Notes: generated from the sequence alone by a model not told the origin. Counted from the first letter of the stretch, positions 38,719-49,118 are shown. The stretch is DNA of 64,000 nt from Turritopsis dohrnii (GCA_027922465.2 BQMF02000032.1:434001-498000), one strand, 5' to 3'. Translations and numbers: made by a program.

Positions 38719-39520
38719 CTTGCGACTGTCATTATGGCCAACATCCAACTAGACCTCTCAAATTGTGTTGAAGAATCAGAAATGTTATTAAAAACATTGA
38801 TAGACGAGATCAACAATATATAACAGACTCACAGCGATTTCAAAAAAGAAAGAGAAACCTTATGAACAAGATGGTGCCCGTTCCAAGTTTCCCTTTAACA
38901 ATGTCTTTGTCTGATGTATTGTTATAGTAATATTTTACAATTGACTTTTCTGTTTTTTTTGTTTGAAACGAGGCATGACATAACCGCGATCCTGTTGTCC
39001 CGTAACAAAATTTTCACCATTATAATTGTGATACTTATCAATAGTTTCCCGGGAAATACAGAAAGCCAACACTCAAGGAGCAAGCGTGCAATTTGACTTA
39101 ATGATTGATAATCTTCGACGTTTAATGTGAGCATGTTTGATACCAAACAAGAGGTTGTGGACAGAAAACACTCATATCAGAATAAAAGTTATAATCTCTT
39201 AATAGCATTACAATGCGAGATATGATAACACAACTAACAATTTCAGACATTTCACTGCAAATTAAATTCTCCTTTTCCCGCTTAAACCATCTGACAATAA
39301 TCATGTGCAGAGTGTGACAAAGGAATATCATTAATGATATGCCTTTGTCACACTCAAAAATCACAAACAAAAGCAAAAAAAAAAAAAAACAAAACAAAAT
39401 ACCCTTTTCCTTTCAAGCGCCAGAATAATTTCTTAACAATAATTGAAGATAGCAGAGGCGTGTTCAGGTTCAGTCAAATGAAGTGGAGGAGTCAAACATT
39501 ACGATATTTCTTTTCAGTCT

Positions 39521-39955
39521 TAAGCTCGGTTCCCATTAGAATCGAAAATGTTGAGCAACAGTCGTACAACAGTAGCACAGCACTTACGATATTAATGGAA
39601 ACAAATGTCGTGCAACAGAGCGATTGTTGTACAACAGAAGACATGTTGCACAACACATGTTGTAGAGATAGAAATTTTTCTATCTCTGCAACAGTCGGCG
39701 ATAGTTGTACGATATTATTGAAGTAAAAGTTCAATGGAAACACAGCAGAGAGCAGTTGCTCAACAGCGCACGATTTTGCTGTTCTGTAAAGTACATAATC
39801 TTATACGTTTTTTTAATGAATGTAGAATTTATCATAATTTAACATAACATTTAATGGAAACATGTGATTGCACAACAACAGTTGTACAATTGTAGTACAA
39901 CACTTGTTGTACGAATGTTGCTCAACATTTTAAATCTTAATGGGAACCGAGCTTA
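39521..39955. mobile_element. 435-bp MITE with TTAAGCTCGG ends
   Basis: Inverted ends: left TTAAGCTCGGTTCCCATTAG (TTAA from 39520), right its complement (AATGGGAACCGAGCTTAA), with pairing continuing through AAAATGTTGAGCAAC. TTAA occurs at both edges, compatible with a TTAA target site (piggyBac-like) or with ends that simply include it. The interior is packed with ACAAC / GTTGT motifs (GTTGTACAAC, TTGCACAACA, ATGTTGTAG), some within a strong hairpin around AGATAGAAATTTTTCTATCT. No valid gene inside. Confidence 0.7.
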
Positions 39956-40429
39956 AAGTGGCAATTAGGTAATCTGTACGCATTCCTTTTCTACTCTAAA
40001 TGACTAAACTCTCCTCCACAAATTTTGACTGACCTCTGGCTACGCCTCTGGATAGTACAAAACAAAACTTCCATTTAAACCTTAAACATGAAACATCGCC
40101 GGTAGCCAATAACAAAAAAAAAACAAAACTGTTTCTAATTGTCTTAAAAAATAAACATGTAAAAATAGTTCTGGCTTGGAAAAAAGAATGGAATCAAATT
40201 CCTTTTTACAAATAATGAAACCAACAATGATTTTTATTTTTATTTTTGTCAGACAATATATTTCGCTTATTTAAGCATCATCAGGTCTAAAAGTAAAATA
40301 TAAAAAATGGTTAAAACCATTTATACGAAATATATACAGTAAAAAATTAAAAAACACAAAATATTATCAACACTATCAACATATCCACACATCGTTCACA
40401 CTACTGTCAGGTGATTAAAGTTTTAGTGT

Positions 40430-40587
40430 AAAGCCTGGTGATTACGACGATCACGACGACTAAAATTCAGTGTAATCGTCATAATCGTTTAATGTGAACA
40501 CTTTTGCAATCGTCAGATTACGACGATTACGATTACGACGATGAAATACTGATGAATTACTGATTGATTACTAATTACTAATGAAAT
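40430..40587. repeat. ATTACGACGAT-rich repeat next to MITE
   Basis: Contains several copies of ATTACGACGAT and ATAATCGT in both orientations after an AAAGCCTGGTGATTACGAC start. It resembles the ends of the MITE just to its right, so it is probably a decayed relative. Confidence 0.45.
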
Positions 40588-40681
40588 ACTTAAGCCTGGT
40601 TCACACCTGACAATTATGACGATTAATTTATTTTTTAATTGTCGTAATCGTCGTAGTCGCCAGGTCTGAACCAGACTTAAG
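40588..40681. mobile_element. 94-bp hairpin MITE with TTAAGCCTGG ends, inserted at the end of a Penelope-like remnant
   Basis: Left CTTAAGCCTGGTTCACACCT, right the near-complement of CTTAAGTCTGGTTCAGACCT, with inner arms pairing through ACGATTA / TAATCGT. TTAA occurs at both edges. The termini resemble those of the element at 39521-39955. Its right edge falls inside the last codons of the Penelope-like GIY-YIG frame, which it interrupts. Confidence 0.65.
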
Positions 40682-41955
40682 AGTGCGGCTTATGTATTCG
40701 TCTTTTGTATTTAGATCTGGTTTTATTGTAGCTATGCTTAGTGCCTCGAGTGTCATTAAATTTGACCGTATTCGTGACCGTATTGACCGTATCATGCTCC
40801 TTACAATTTTGACGTCATTCATTGAAAGTTGATGATTGCATGTTTTCATGTGGCTTCCCACAGGACTACGCAAGGAGCGTAGATGCTCTTGTAACGGTCG
40901 AGTAAATGTCGGCTTGTCTGGCCGGCATAGCACGACGTACATCGTGGACAAGCAATTCTATATACTATTCCGCTTTTGAGAGGCTTCTCTACAGACGGTT
41001 TTAAAGATGGTAATACGCTTTATTTCAGTTTATGTAATGTCATAATCACCTTACAGGGAGCATTACGTTTCTTCAAAGATCTTTCATAGTTTTCAGTTAC
41101 TTTTCCTCTGTATTGCATAACCAGGATTTTCTTTCTTCTTAACTTTCTGACTCATCTGCAGCCTCTTCGGGTTCTGGTTGAATAATCTTGTTCAGTGTTT
41201 TTTCGATAATCGGTTCATAGAACTTTGGTGGATATTGATTGTTGTGAAGCAATTTCTTGGCCTTCGTTAGACTCAGGTGTACGTTTTCCCAACTACTGCA
41301 GCTTCTGACGATTCTGTGCACTAAACTAATTACTACAGATCTTTTGTACTTAATTGGTGCAAGAGCATGAAAACTTAATGTTAATCCTGTGTCTGTTGGT
41401 TTATTGTACCAGACTGATGAGAGTTTACAGTTTTTCCTCATTATTTTCATGTCAAGAAACGGCAACGATTGGTCAGATTCTCTCTCGATGGTAAACTTAA
41501 GTGATGAATGTAACTGATTTATTTCCTCAAGTTTCCGAAGAATGTCATCCATGTATCGTGAAAACAGTTTGGCATCGCCTTTGATAACATCATCAAATCT
41601 GCTGAGCCAACCATTGACGATCGGAGGTGTAGGCCACCCATTGACAACCCATCGATTTGGAGGTAAAATCCGTCGTCCGTTAACATCAATACATCATGAC
41701 TTGAGATTGTTAGTAGCTCTTTGAAAGTATGTTTATCAACATTTGGTTTCTTGTATTTTCCAGAATACAAAAGTTCAGTACAATAATCAATGGCCTCGAT
41801 GACTGGCACGTTGGTATATAGCGAGGTAACGTCAAAACTGATTAACTCCTCGTCATGATCGAGTTGAATCTGGCTCAGACTGTCTGTAATCAACTTTGTA
41901 GATGACTTTATTTTACATTCATCTACCACCGATAACCAGTCTGCGACCTGTAAAT
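40682..41955 (-). pseudogene. Penelope-like element (PLE) remnant: reverse transcriptase and GIY-YIG nuclease
   Basis: Minus-strand pieces in several frames. 41929-41519 has the RT block ELISFDVTSLYTNVP and later LSMGG. After a frame change and apparent loss of the sequence following GG, 41552-41139 has the catalytic block RYMDDILRKLEEI then LPFLDMKI. The nuclease follows: near 41000-40950 the frame reads GIVYRIACPRCTSCYAGQTS (GIY-YIG variant), then shifts to 40951-40690 with QEH, GSHMKTC and EALSIATIKPDLNTKDEY. The order RT then GIY-YIG defines PLEs. It is 5'-truncated at about 41955 and interrupted at its 3' end by the MITE at 40588-40681. Not functional. Confidence 0.8.
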
Positions 41956-42451
41956 AAAAATTTTGTGGTACGCTGAACCAGGCATTGATAGTATAGGTCT
42001 CAAGAGGACGTCTTTTTTATGTATCTTTGCCAAACCATATAACCGAGCTGGTTAACTGCCTATTGGTTTCTCTAATTCCAATAAATAATTCAAATGTGCT
42101 AGATAATCAACTAAATTAAACAAAGTTTGTGGTTTTATGTGAAGGAAGTGTAATCTTTTTGTAACTCAAAATCTTTAATTCAAAACTGCACTTCCCCTGA
42201 AGTAAAGCTTTTTGTAAGAATTCATTGAACGTGAAGAGTTGTTTTGTGAGTACTTAGAATAGCCAGTCTCATCGCTGGACATAACACAATGGGTTCAATG
42301 AATAATCAACCGTAAAACAATAAAATTCAACAGAGCTACTAATCAAAAATAAAAATAAACAAAATACTTTTTTCACAAATCAAAGTCCAAATTATCATGC
42401 ACTGTCCAATGGCTAGAATTAGACTTCATGATTTAAGTTTCCAAATTGTCT

Positions 42452-42742
42452 TTAAGTTGATACATCGAACTGCCGAGGTAAATACAAGATTTTGAAACAA
42501 GCTTTTGAGGTAGGATATAAGCTTGTGTGTTGATTAACGTATTCTACACGGATTATAGCACCAGGCAATAACAATGTCGACCCCGAAATGAACCTGATGA
42601 ATTTGATGAACTGATCACCTGAGCATCCACGGATAACGCGATGTAACCAAGCGGTTACCTTCTGATCTTGTGCTCCCTTTTCATTAACTTCCAAAGATTT
42701 TATGATCTTAACAGATGTTGGTTGTAATATACAAAGATTCAA
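42452..42742 (-). pseudogene. HECT C-lobe-like fragment (G2E3-like, probably transposon-associated)
   Basis: A 96-codon minus-strand frame with KVTAWLHRVIRGCSGDQFIK, then FIRFISGSTLLLPG, then TSKACFKILYLPRQF. The FL-F-TGS...P-a-TC---L-LP pattern is the C-terminal lobe of HECT ubiquitin ligases, as in G2E3-like proteins that are highly repeated in some invertebrate genomes. The catalytic-Cys region (TC in the family) reads KAC here, so the Cys is kept and the preceding His/Thr is changed. No N-lobe or other exons were found nearby; likely a fragment. Confidence 0.5.
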
Positions 42743-43204
42743 GCATCTATAAGATTCAAAAATCTACGATTTGGCTATTGTGAAAGCTATTCCATTGCAG
42801 AAAACAAACAAACACCTCAAGAGCAACACAATCTTGTTCTCTTGGAATACTACCACGTGAATACTTCGTATGCCGGCTTGCCGACTATAACTGGTGGAAA
42901 GTTTTTTCCGCCACTTATAACTGTCAGAGTTAAAAAATTTCATGTATGGGCCGCCGTACGAATAAATGTGCACCTTTTGGAACTCGTGTTAAATTTAACC
43001 AACAGATCGTTAAATTGAATAATTGCATTAAAACGTTTTTATATAAATATAAACTGCCATACAAATGTGGTAATGATAAGATTTTATGTGGACTTAAGCT
43101 TCTTTACAAAACTCTCTGTGAATTGTCTTCTTTATGGAAAGAAAACCATTACTTTTGCATCCTTAGCTGGTTTAGCTGGTGCACCAATTCAGTCGGTTTT
43201 AACA

Positions 43205-43556
43205 TCCAGCAATGAAAATCAGTCCTGTGAAATTTAAAAAGACGAGCTTCGAAGTCGAGTTGCTTACAGGATAACATGTCCAGATTGCAGTACTTGCTAT
43301 ATCGGATAAACACGTTGACGTCTGCGAACTCGGTATCGTGAACGCAAGAATTGTCGCTTGGGAGCAGCATCATCACATTTTAGGGATTTTGCATCCACAA
43401 TACCTAGCCAGGATGATGTTAGAATTTTGGTTACTTCTTCACGAGATTTCGAACATTTTGCTACCAATGGAATTCTTGTATATCAGACAATACAAGCAGA
43501 AACTTAAAACTAAAGATGGATATTGGAGTAGGGTTCTAATGATACGTTTTTAATTA
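43205..43556 (+). pseudogene. Second Penelope-like remnant: GIY-YIG nuclease tail
   Basis: Plus-strand frames read SRVAYRITCPDCSTCYIG, then an in-frame TAA, then RLRTRYRERKN, SSHFRDFAS, DDVRILVTSSRDFEH and finally (43338-43553 frame) KLKTKDGYWSRVLMIRF. This is a GIY-YIG module with the family's N/K-TKD-Y-SR-L terminus. At least one stop and frameshifts make it dead. The plus-strand frame upstream at 42946-43215 (TRVKFNQQIVKLNNCI...) may belong to the same element, but I cannot confirm it. Orientation is opposite to the PLE remnant at 40.7-42.0 kb. Confidence 0.65.
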
Positions 43557-43760
43557 TTTTCTCGATGTTCCAATGTTACCAAGTGTTTTAAAGTGGGAAT
43601 TCTCATTGTTATAGTTCATTGGGAATTCTTATCGCAAGTTCATTAATTAGCCTTTTCTCTTAAGTTGACATATCTTTTTGAAACTTGTTTATCAGTACGT
43701 TTTTACTTGGGATACATTATCATTTTAATGGGTCACTTTAAATTGTTTTAAATTGTTCTA

Positions 43761-44366
43761 CAGTGTGTCTCAAAATGTCTTATCCACCAACTTTCAAGGC
43801 GTATATCTCATTACATGTTTTATAAAATATTGTGAATTCTATATCACAAGAAAGAGCTTTTCATGCTGTATCCATTAATATAAAATGTTTGCCAAAATAT
43901 TTGTTCTTCGATAAGATATTGAAGAAAACCTCAACGATTTGGCTCATTAAATTCTTAAAAGTCAATTAACTCATTTTACAATGAAGGCCATTTGTAAACA
44001 CAATAAAAAAATTAAAAATCATCATCACATCACATCAAAATTTTTATGATTAGTTGTTATCGGAAATTGATACGCAAAGCTATACTTAAAGTTTTCTAAA
44101 GGCTTCATTAGCAAAACAAAAGAAAATTACACCATTAAAAATTCATTAGCATGTCAGTTAATTGACTTTTAAGAATTCAATGAACCAAATCGTTGAGTTT
44201 TTCTTCAATATCTTTTCGAAGAACAAATATTTTGGCAAACATTTTATATTAATGGATACAGCATGAAAAGCTCTTTCTTGTGATATAAAATTCACAATAT
44301 TTTATAAAACATGTAATGAGATATACGCCTTGAAAGTTGGTGGATAAGACATTTTGAGACACACTG
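43761..44366. mobile_element. 606-bp mariner-type MITE with very long inverted repeats
   Basis: CAGTGTGTCTCAAAATGTCT at the left and its complement at the right, flanked by TA on both sides. The inverted arms extend over 200 bp each (CTTATCCACCAACTTTCAAG, ATGAAAAGCTCTTTC, CAAAATATTTGTTCTTCG, AAAAGTCAATTAACT). A shorter derivative lies at 62373-62662 and a diverged relative at 44405-45040. Non-coding. Confidence 0.85.
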
Positions 44367-44404
44367 TAAAAATATAGTCCACGTGGGCAAAATTGTCATA
44401 AATA

Positions 44405-45040
44405 CAGTGTGTCTCAGAATGTTTTATCCACAAACTTTCAATGCGTTTTTTTCAAAAATTATTCGTCAAATTTTTGTGATTTACGCACCATATGAAAGCT
44501 CTTTTCAAGCTCTTTCTGAAAATGTAAAATTTGAAGCAAAATGATAATTCTTCCGAAAGTTATTGAGGAAAATATCATGGTTTCAGATCATTAACTTGTT
44601 AAAGATCAATTAACGCGTGTAACAATACAACAAGTTTACAAACACAATCAGATGAGTTCAAACATAATTTCTGTCGTTAGAATCTCTTAAGCCTCAAATT
44701 TTATAACCGAGCGAGTTGATAAGATAAAAGTTTTGGGAATTAAATGCGCGTACTTTCGCTTAACAAGTTCAAAAGATTTTATGATCAGAACGAAAGAAAA
44801 TTGCTTTATCAAAATGTCATTAAGGAACCGTTAATTGATCTTTAAGAAATTAATGATCCAAATCTGTGTGTTTTTCTTCAATAACTTTTCGAAGAATAAT
44901 CATTTTCTTGAAAATTCTATATCAATCAAAAGTACTGAGAAAAGGGCTTTCTTGTGATGTAAATTTCGCAACATTTTGACAAATAATTGTTGAGAAATAG
45001 ACACTGAAAGTTTGCGGATAAGTCTTTCTGAGACACACTG
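44405..45040. mobile_element. 636-bp mariner-type MITE, diverged relative of the previous one
   Basis: CAGTGTGTCTCAGAATGTTT left, complement of CAGTGTGTCTCAGAAAGACT right, flanked by TA. Long arms contain TTATCCACAAACTTTCA and AATTTTCAAGAAAATGATTA-type blocks. It lies 38 bp from the 43761-44366 element. Non-coding. Confidence 0.8.
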
Positions 45041-45049
45041 TATAATGTA

Positions 45050-45237
45050 CAGTGGAACCTCTATTAACGGTCACCTCCATACATCGGTCACCTCCTGATA
45101 AGCGGCCAGAAAAGAAAGTCGTCCCTGCCGAATTTATTGTCAAAGTCTTATAAAAAAACCTCCATACATCGGTCACCTCTAATGCAACGGCCACTAAGCT
45201 GGGTCCCCCAAAGTGGCCGCTATTAGAGGTTCTACTG
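45050..45237. mobile_element. 188-bp TA-flanked MITE, copy 1 of an identical pair
   Basis: CAGTGGAACCTCTATTAACG at the left, complement of CAGTAGAACCTCTAATAGCG at the right, flanked by TA (mariner/pogo style). The internal CATACATCGGTCACCTC occurs twice. It appears base-identical to the reverse complement of 45464-45651. An ORF across it has no protein meaning. Confidence 0.85.
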
Positions 45238-45463
45238 TATTTCAGCCTTTAACCTTGGAAAACATTATCATTTAAATGGATCACTTTAAATGTATCAGTT
45301 AGATTTTCACCTGTTTCAGTTTCAATGGAAAGCGTTTGAAAGAGTTGATCGTGTTCAATTGTTTTCTTAATTCCTGTTGTTTTAAATAAAAGAAAAGGTG
45401 ATACATAGTGGATTAAATAGCAATATGGTCTCAGTGGGCAAAATCGTCATAAAAAAACGTGTA

Positions 45464-45651
45464 CAGTAGAACCTCTAATAGCGGCCACTTTGGGGGACCC
45501 AGCTTAGTGGCCGTTGCATTAGAGGTGACCGATGTATGGAGGTTTTTTTATAAGACTTTGACAATAAATTCGGCAGGGACGACTTTCTTTTCTGGCCGCT
45601 TATCAGGAGGTGACCGATGTATGGAGGTGACCGTTAATAGAGGTTCCACTG
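45464..45651. mobile_element. 188-bp TA-flanked MITE, copy 2 of an identical pair (inverted)
   Basis: Same element as 45050-45237 in the opposite orientation, with TA on both sides and 226 bp between the copies. I see no mismatch over 188 bp by eye. This implies recent movement or gene conversion between the two arms. Confidence 0.85.
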
Positions 45652-46569
45652 TAGTTGATTACGTTTGTTGCATAAGTGTAGACACCTGTGTTGGATCAGT
45701 TTTTTTAATCAGTTTTTTTTTTTGTATCCATTTGGAATTATATATTTAAACTGATCTATATTAATGAGTAATGTATTCCAAGCTTTAGAGATCGACAATG
45801 ACCGAGATTGTTGAAATGTATTTCAACGATAAGTATGCTGTTTGCTGTTTTAAATATTATTAACAATGCAATTCTTTTAATTTACACATCAAAAACACAA
45901 ACGCTGATTTCGAATTTTCAATCAAAATTCACAATTTCATTAGATCTTTTTAATCAAATTCTGAGTTTAACTGATACAATGATATTTCGTTCAAAACCGA
46001 TTGACTGCAAACTGACTTACTTCCAGGAAAGTTCGAGTAATGTCATATGCATCGACAGTAATTCAAATACCTAGTTTTACGTCAGCGGGTGGGAAGAGCT
46101 ACTTATTACGGACAGAAGCTCAATGGAGTAACTCCTGTTCTTTTCCACTTACTATAAAAAGCATTACTTAAGCATATACTATGCACTCTACTAAAATACT
46201 CGTTTACTGGTAATGTCAAACGGTTTTGTGTTTATTTCGTTTGTTATGTCTTGCAGGTCTGTGAGACGATTTTTTAACGATATAACGACAAAAGGAATTG
46301 CTAGAAAGCGTGTGGAGAAGAAGTCAAGAATTATTATAGACCGATGCACTAGATCACAACATCTAGTAATCCACTATCATCCACCAACCTGTTTCAAGAA
46401 GTACCTATTAGTTTTCAAGAGGAATGCAAATTTCAGTTGTCATGCCCTTGTCTTAATGAAAAGAAAGTAGCATTTATCGAAAGCGTATCTAAAAGCTAGA
46501 ATTTGTAATAAACGTCTGGGAGTTTATTAGCCGAATTCATGCTGTTCCGTATAGGATATAGCTGTCCGT
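45652..46569. other. No gene seen
   Basis: ORFs of 85-88 codons (45808-46074, 46213-46470 plus) have no recognised domains and no supporting splice sites. Confidence 0.4.
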
Positions 46570-46619
46570 CTGTAGGGACAAAATTTTCAAAATGGTAGAA
46601 CTTTCAGTTTCATATTAGC

Positions 46620-47758
46620 ATGAATTCAGAGAACATAACGAAGTTAAGCAAAGAAGAAGCATCAAAATGGCTCTCCGATTTAGGTTTAGCTGTCTCTGGG
46701 ACGAAGGAAGAGCTCATAGGAAGAATAAAAACCTACATCAAATGGCCAAAGCTCGTAGCAAAACTAAAATTGAGGGCGAAGCGAAATTATGTTTTCCAGT
46801 GTGGTTTGCTTCCTACAGACATTCCTTCACCCTCCTTACAATGGAAAACAGATGACACATTGTATCCAACAGTCACAAATGAAATATTTATTCAATATTG
46901 TGCTAACAAAAAAGAGGGCAGTCAAGGCCAGCAAGAAAAAGCTTTCCGCATGCTACAGAGTCGTAAAATAGTGTCAGTGAAAACATTCTGTGCTGGTGGT
47001 GATACTACTTAGATGAAAGCTATGATACAAAAATCATATGGCACTCTGACCCGTCCTGCAGTTCTATTCTTTGTGATTATGATGTACCTAAAAGAGCACA
47101 TTGTAACTGTCCAGTCGGTACCAGTGATGTATGTTGTCACACCTTGGCTTTATTATTGTACCTTCAACATTTCAACAACACTAAGGAAAAAATTTTGCAA
47201 TTGACATGTACTGAACAATTGCAAAAGTGGCATCGAAAAACCAACAAAGGTTCAATTCCTATGATGACTCTCAGTCATTTAAAATTAAAGTCTGCAAAGA
47301 AAAAGAAAACTATCAGGGCTGCTGATCCTGAAAATTCTTATTTTAAACGAGATGTTAACAAGATGATAGCAAAGTTAAATACCAAACTTGATAATATGAA
47401 GTCGGTCACTGAACATGTTTTTTCAGTCCTTTCAAAATCAGAAATTGGTCGAAAAACATCTATTGGGCAGCATTTATGGTTCAAATTTAGAGTCAACAGC
47501 TTGGCTGACCACCAGTATTGTGAAAAAACGTTTTTTGAACAGAATATTTTGGGTATCAATAAAGATTAGAGGACACTTATTGAAAACAAAATTGACGATA
47601 TTCTTCTTGGAAAAAAAAGTGTTACACCAAGTTACACAAAACAAACAATTAGTATAAAAGACATTCTTTTGCAAGATTCAATGGACATACACATTCTTGA
47701 AGATGAACAAGTTTACGTAAAAGATGAAACATACATTACAACCAAAGACTCAATATAA
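46620..47758 (+). pseudogene. SAP + SWIM zinc-finger protein of ISL2EU-like element, broken
   Basis: Starts MNSENITKLSKEEASKWLSD; residues about 8-40 form a SAP DNA-binding motif (GTKEELIGRIKTYI). At 47010-47012 an in-frame TAG interrupts the frame, and near 47075 a frameshift moves coding into the frame containing the SWIM finger AHCNCPVGTSDVCCHTLALL (C-x-C-x7-C-x-H). That frame continues to a TAG at 47567, with LWFKFRVNSLADHQYCEKTF resembling the start of a YqaJ-type nuclease domain, then runs on to TAA at 47758. The nuclease core is absent. It would have acted with the transposase encoded on the other strand. Confidence 0.7.
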
Positions 47759-47837
47759 GCACAGCAAGGTGAAAATATAAAACTTGATTTGTGCTTTCTC
47801 AATCCACCAGTTCCGAAAGGCAGCAACTACATTGACA

Positions 47838-48509
47838 CTAGACAAAATAGACAAAAGGAGTAATGCCAATAAATGCTTTACCAGTTGAGTGATTCTGATA
47901 ATGTGAAAAAAGCAAGCTGTTCACATCATAATTAGTAGCGAAATTAAACTTGAACTCTGTAGCATCTAATACCAAATCTGTCAGTCCATGGCCTGTATTT
48001 ACAAAAGAAGATGGCATTTTCTCCATTAAAAATCCATGCTCAGGGATCATATCAATTCTATTAAATACAGTTGTCAGAAACACAATCCAAGAATTTCCAA
48101 TACGCTGCTGGATAGTTGTTTCAGATGTATTCATAATAAAAGCCATAAAACGGTAGTTAAGACCGTGACGGCAAATAGTGAGCACAGCTAAATACTGTGT
48201 TTCCAAATCAAAAGCTACTGGAACTTTGAAATCTTCCTCAGATGTCAGCAGTGACAGATATGGTCGGACACAGTCCATTATGAGTTTGAATTGGTACACT
48301 TCAAGTCCACACAAATACTTGAACATTTTTGGGTTATCAACAAGCCTTGAATAAATAAATGAATTTTTTTTCAAATTTTCCACCATTCCTTGTAGCTTCA
48401 AGTTTTCTACCTCTGCTTGCAATAATGCTTGTTTTTTTTGTATCAAAATCATTTGTAAGTCTTGAAGTTTTGAAGACAGTAATTCATTCTGTGTTTTCAA
48501 CTCTTCCAA
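47838..48509 (-). pseudogene. THAP-type transposase, central part (coiled coil, HTH, start of DDE domain), truncated
   Basis: A 223-codon minus-strand frame. Residues about 1-50 are a Gln/Leu/Lys-rich coiled coil (MEELKTQNELLSSKLQDLQM). The middle carries the helix-turn-helix-like block of Tnp_4-type transposases (TICRHGLNYRFMAFIMNTS, TTIQQRIGNSW). The end carries the first catalytic Asp context LVLDATEFKFN and GKAFIGITP, after which the frame ends (FVYFV, TAA). The remaining DDE residues are deleted. The 175 bp between this frame and the THAP frame also read as degenerate coding sequence with stops. Confidence 0.7.
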
Positions 48510-48682
48510 ATTCGTGTTTGAAAATTCAAGTTTTTTTTGTAATTGAACTTTGGATGATTTTCTTTTTAACTTTTCCCTTTTAATTTTTCCAAAATTCTTC
48601 TGCCCTCAGCTTTTTCAGGATCGCTTTTTTACACCCTTAAGGCTACATCAAGCTTTTTCTTTGCTGCTTTCACAACAAGCTT

Positions 48683-48994
48683 CTACCTCTGGGTTGGGTT
48701 CTTTTTAAATTTTTCTTTCGAACGTTCAAACTTTGTTTTGATTTTTTCCAACTGACTGCTAGGCACAATAACATCAGGTAGATCTTCTGGATTTAACCGT
48801 TCTCCCTTACTCCAGTGTTCTGAACAGATGTGTCCTTTTTTCCAGTTGAATCCAGACGTCTTGAAGAGTTTTCGATATTTCACTTGGGGTTCACTTTTAG
48901 TAGGAAGTCTATAAAACTTCAAAGGTTCTCCATTTGAATCTTTTGTTCGGAAATTATTATAACACAGGACAGAGCTACAAAACCAGTTAGCCAT
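48683..48994 (-). pseudogene. THAP zinc-finger domain of the ISL2EU-like transposase
   Basis: MANWFCSSVLCYNNF opens a C2CH THAP domain (C-x4-C ... C-x2-H in HICSEHW, with FYRLPT and the AVPTIF-like LPDVIVP following). It is 103 residues to a stop, after which the coiled-coil and DDE parts follow in another frame. THAP domains bind the element's own ends. The gene is broken downstream, so this is a pseudogene exon. Confidence 0.75.
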
Positions 48995-49118
48995 CCTTTA
49001 AAACTTGTAAATATAACGACTTCTTCACTTAAATTTTCACTTCACAATATTGAGTTTCTGAACGTTTTCCTACTGATTGTCAACAAATATGGTAGACGCT
49101 CAGATTTTGTCCCTACAG

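Larger units (their letters stand above)
46570..49118. mobile_element. ISL2EU-like (THAP transposase plus SAP/SWIM protein) DNA transposon, decayed
   Basis: Perfect 15-bp terminal inverted repeats CTGTAGGGACAAAAT at 46570-46584 and (complement) 49104-49118. Inside are two convergent genes: a plus-strand SAP/SWIM protein from 46620 and a minus-strand THAP-domain transposase from 48994. This two-gene plan, a THAP/IS4-like transposase with a SWIM/YqaJ-type partner, is that of ISL2EU (IS4EU) elements as I recall them. The centre, where the transposase C-terminus and the YqaJ nuclease domain should lie, is missing. No clear target duplication is seen. Confidence 0.75.

Noticed and set aside
39334..39726. 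130-codon plus-strand ORF
   Set aside because: Mostly the left part of the 39521-39955 MITE; residues come from repeated ACAAC motifs and match no family.
44922..45194. 90-codon ORF with the same peptide as 45459-45749
   Set aside because: The shared peptide only reflects the identical 188-bp MITE in inverted copies; there is no sign of coding selection.
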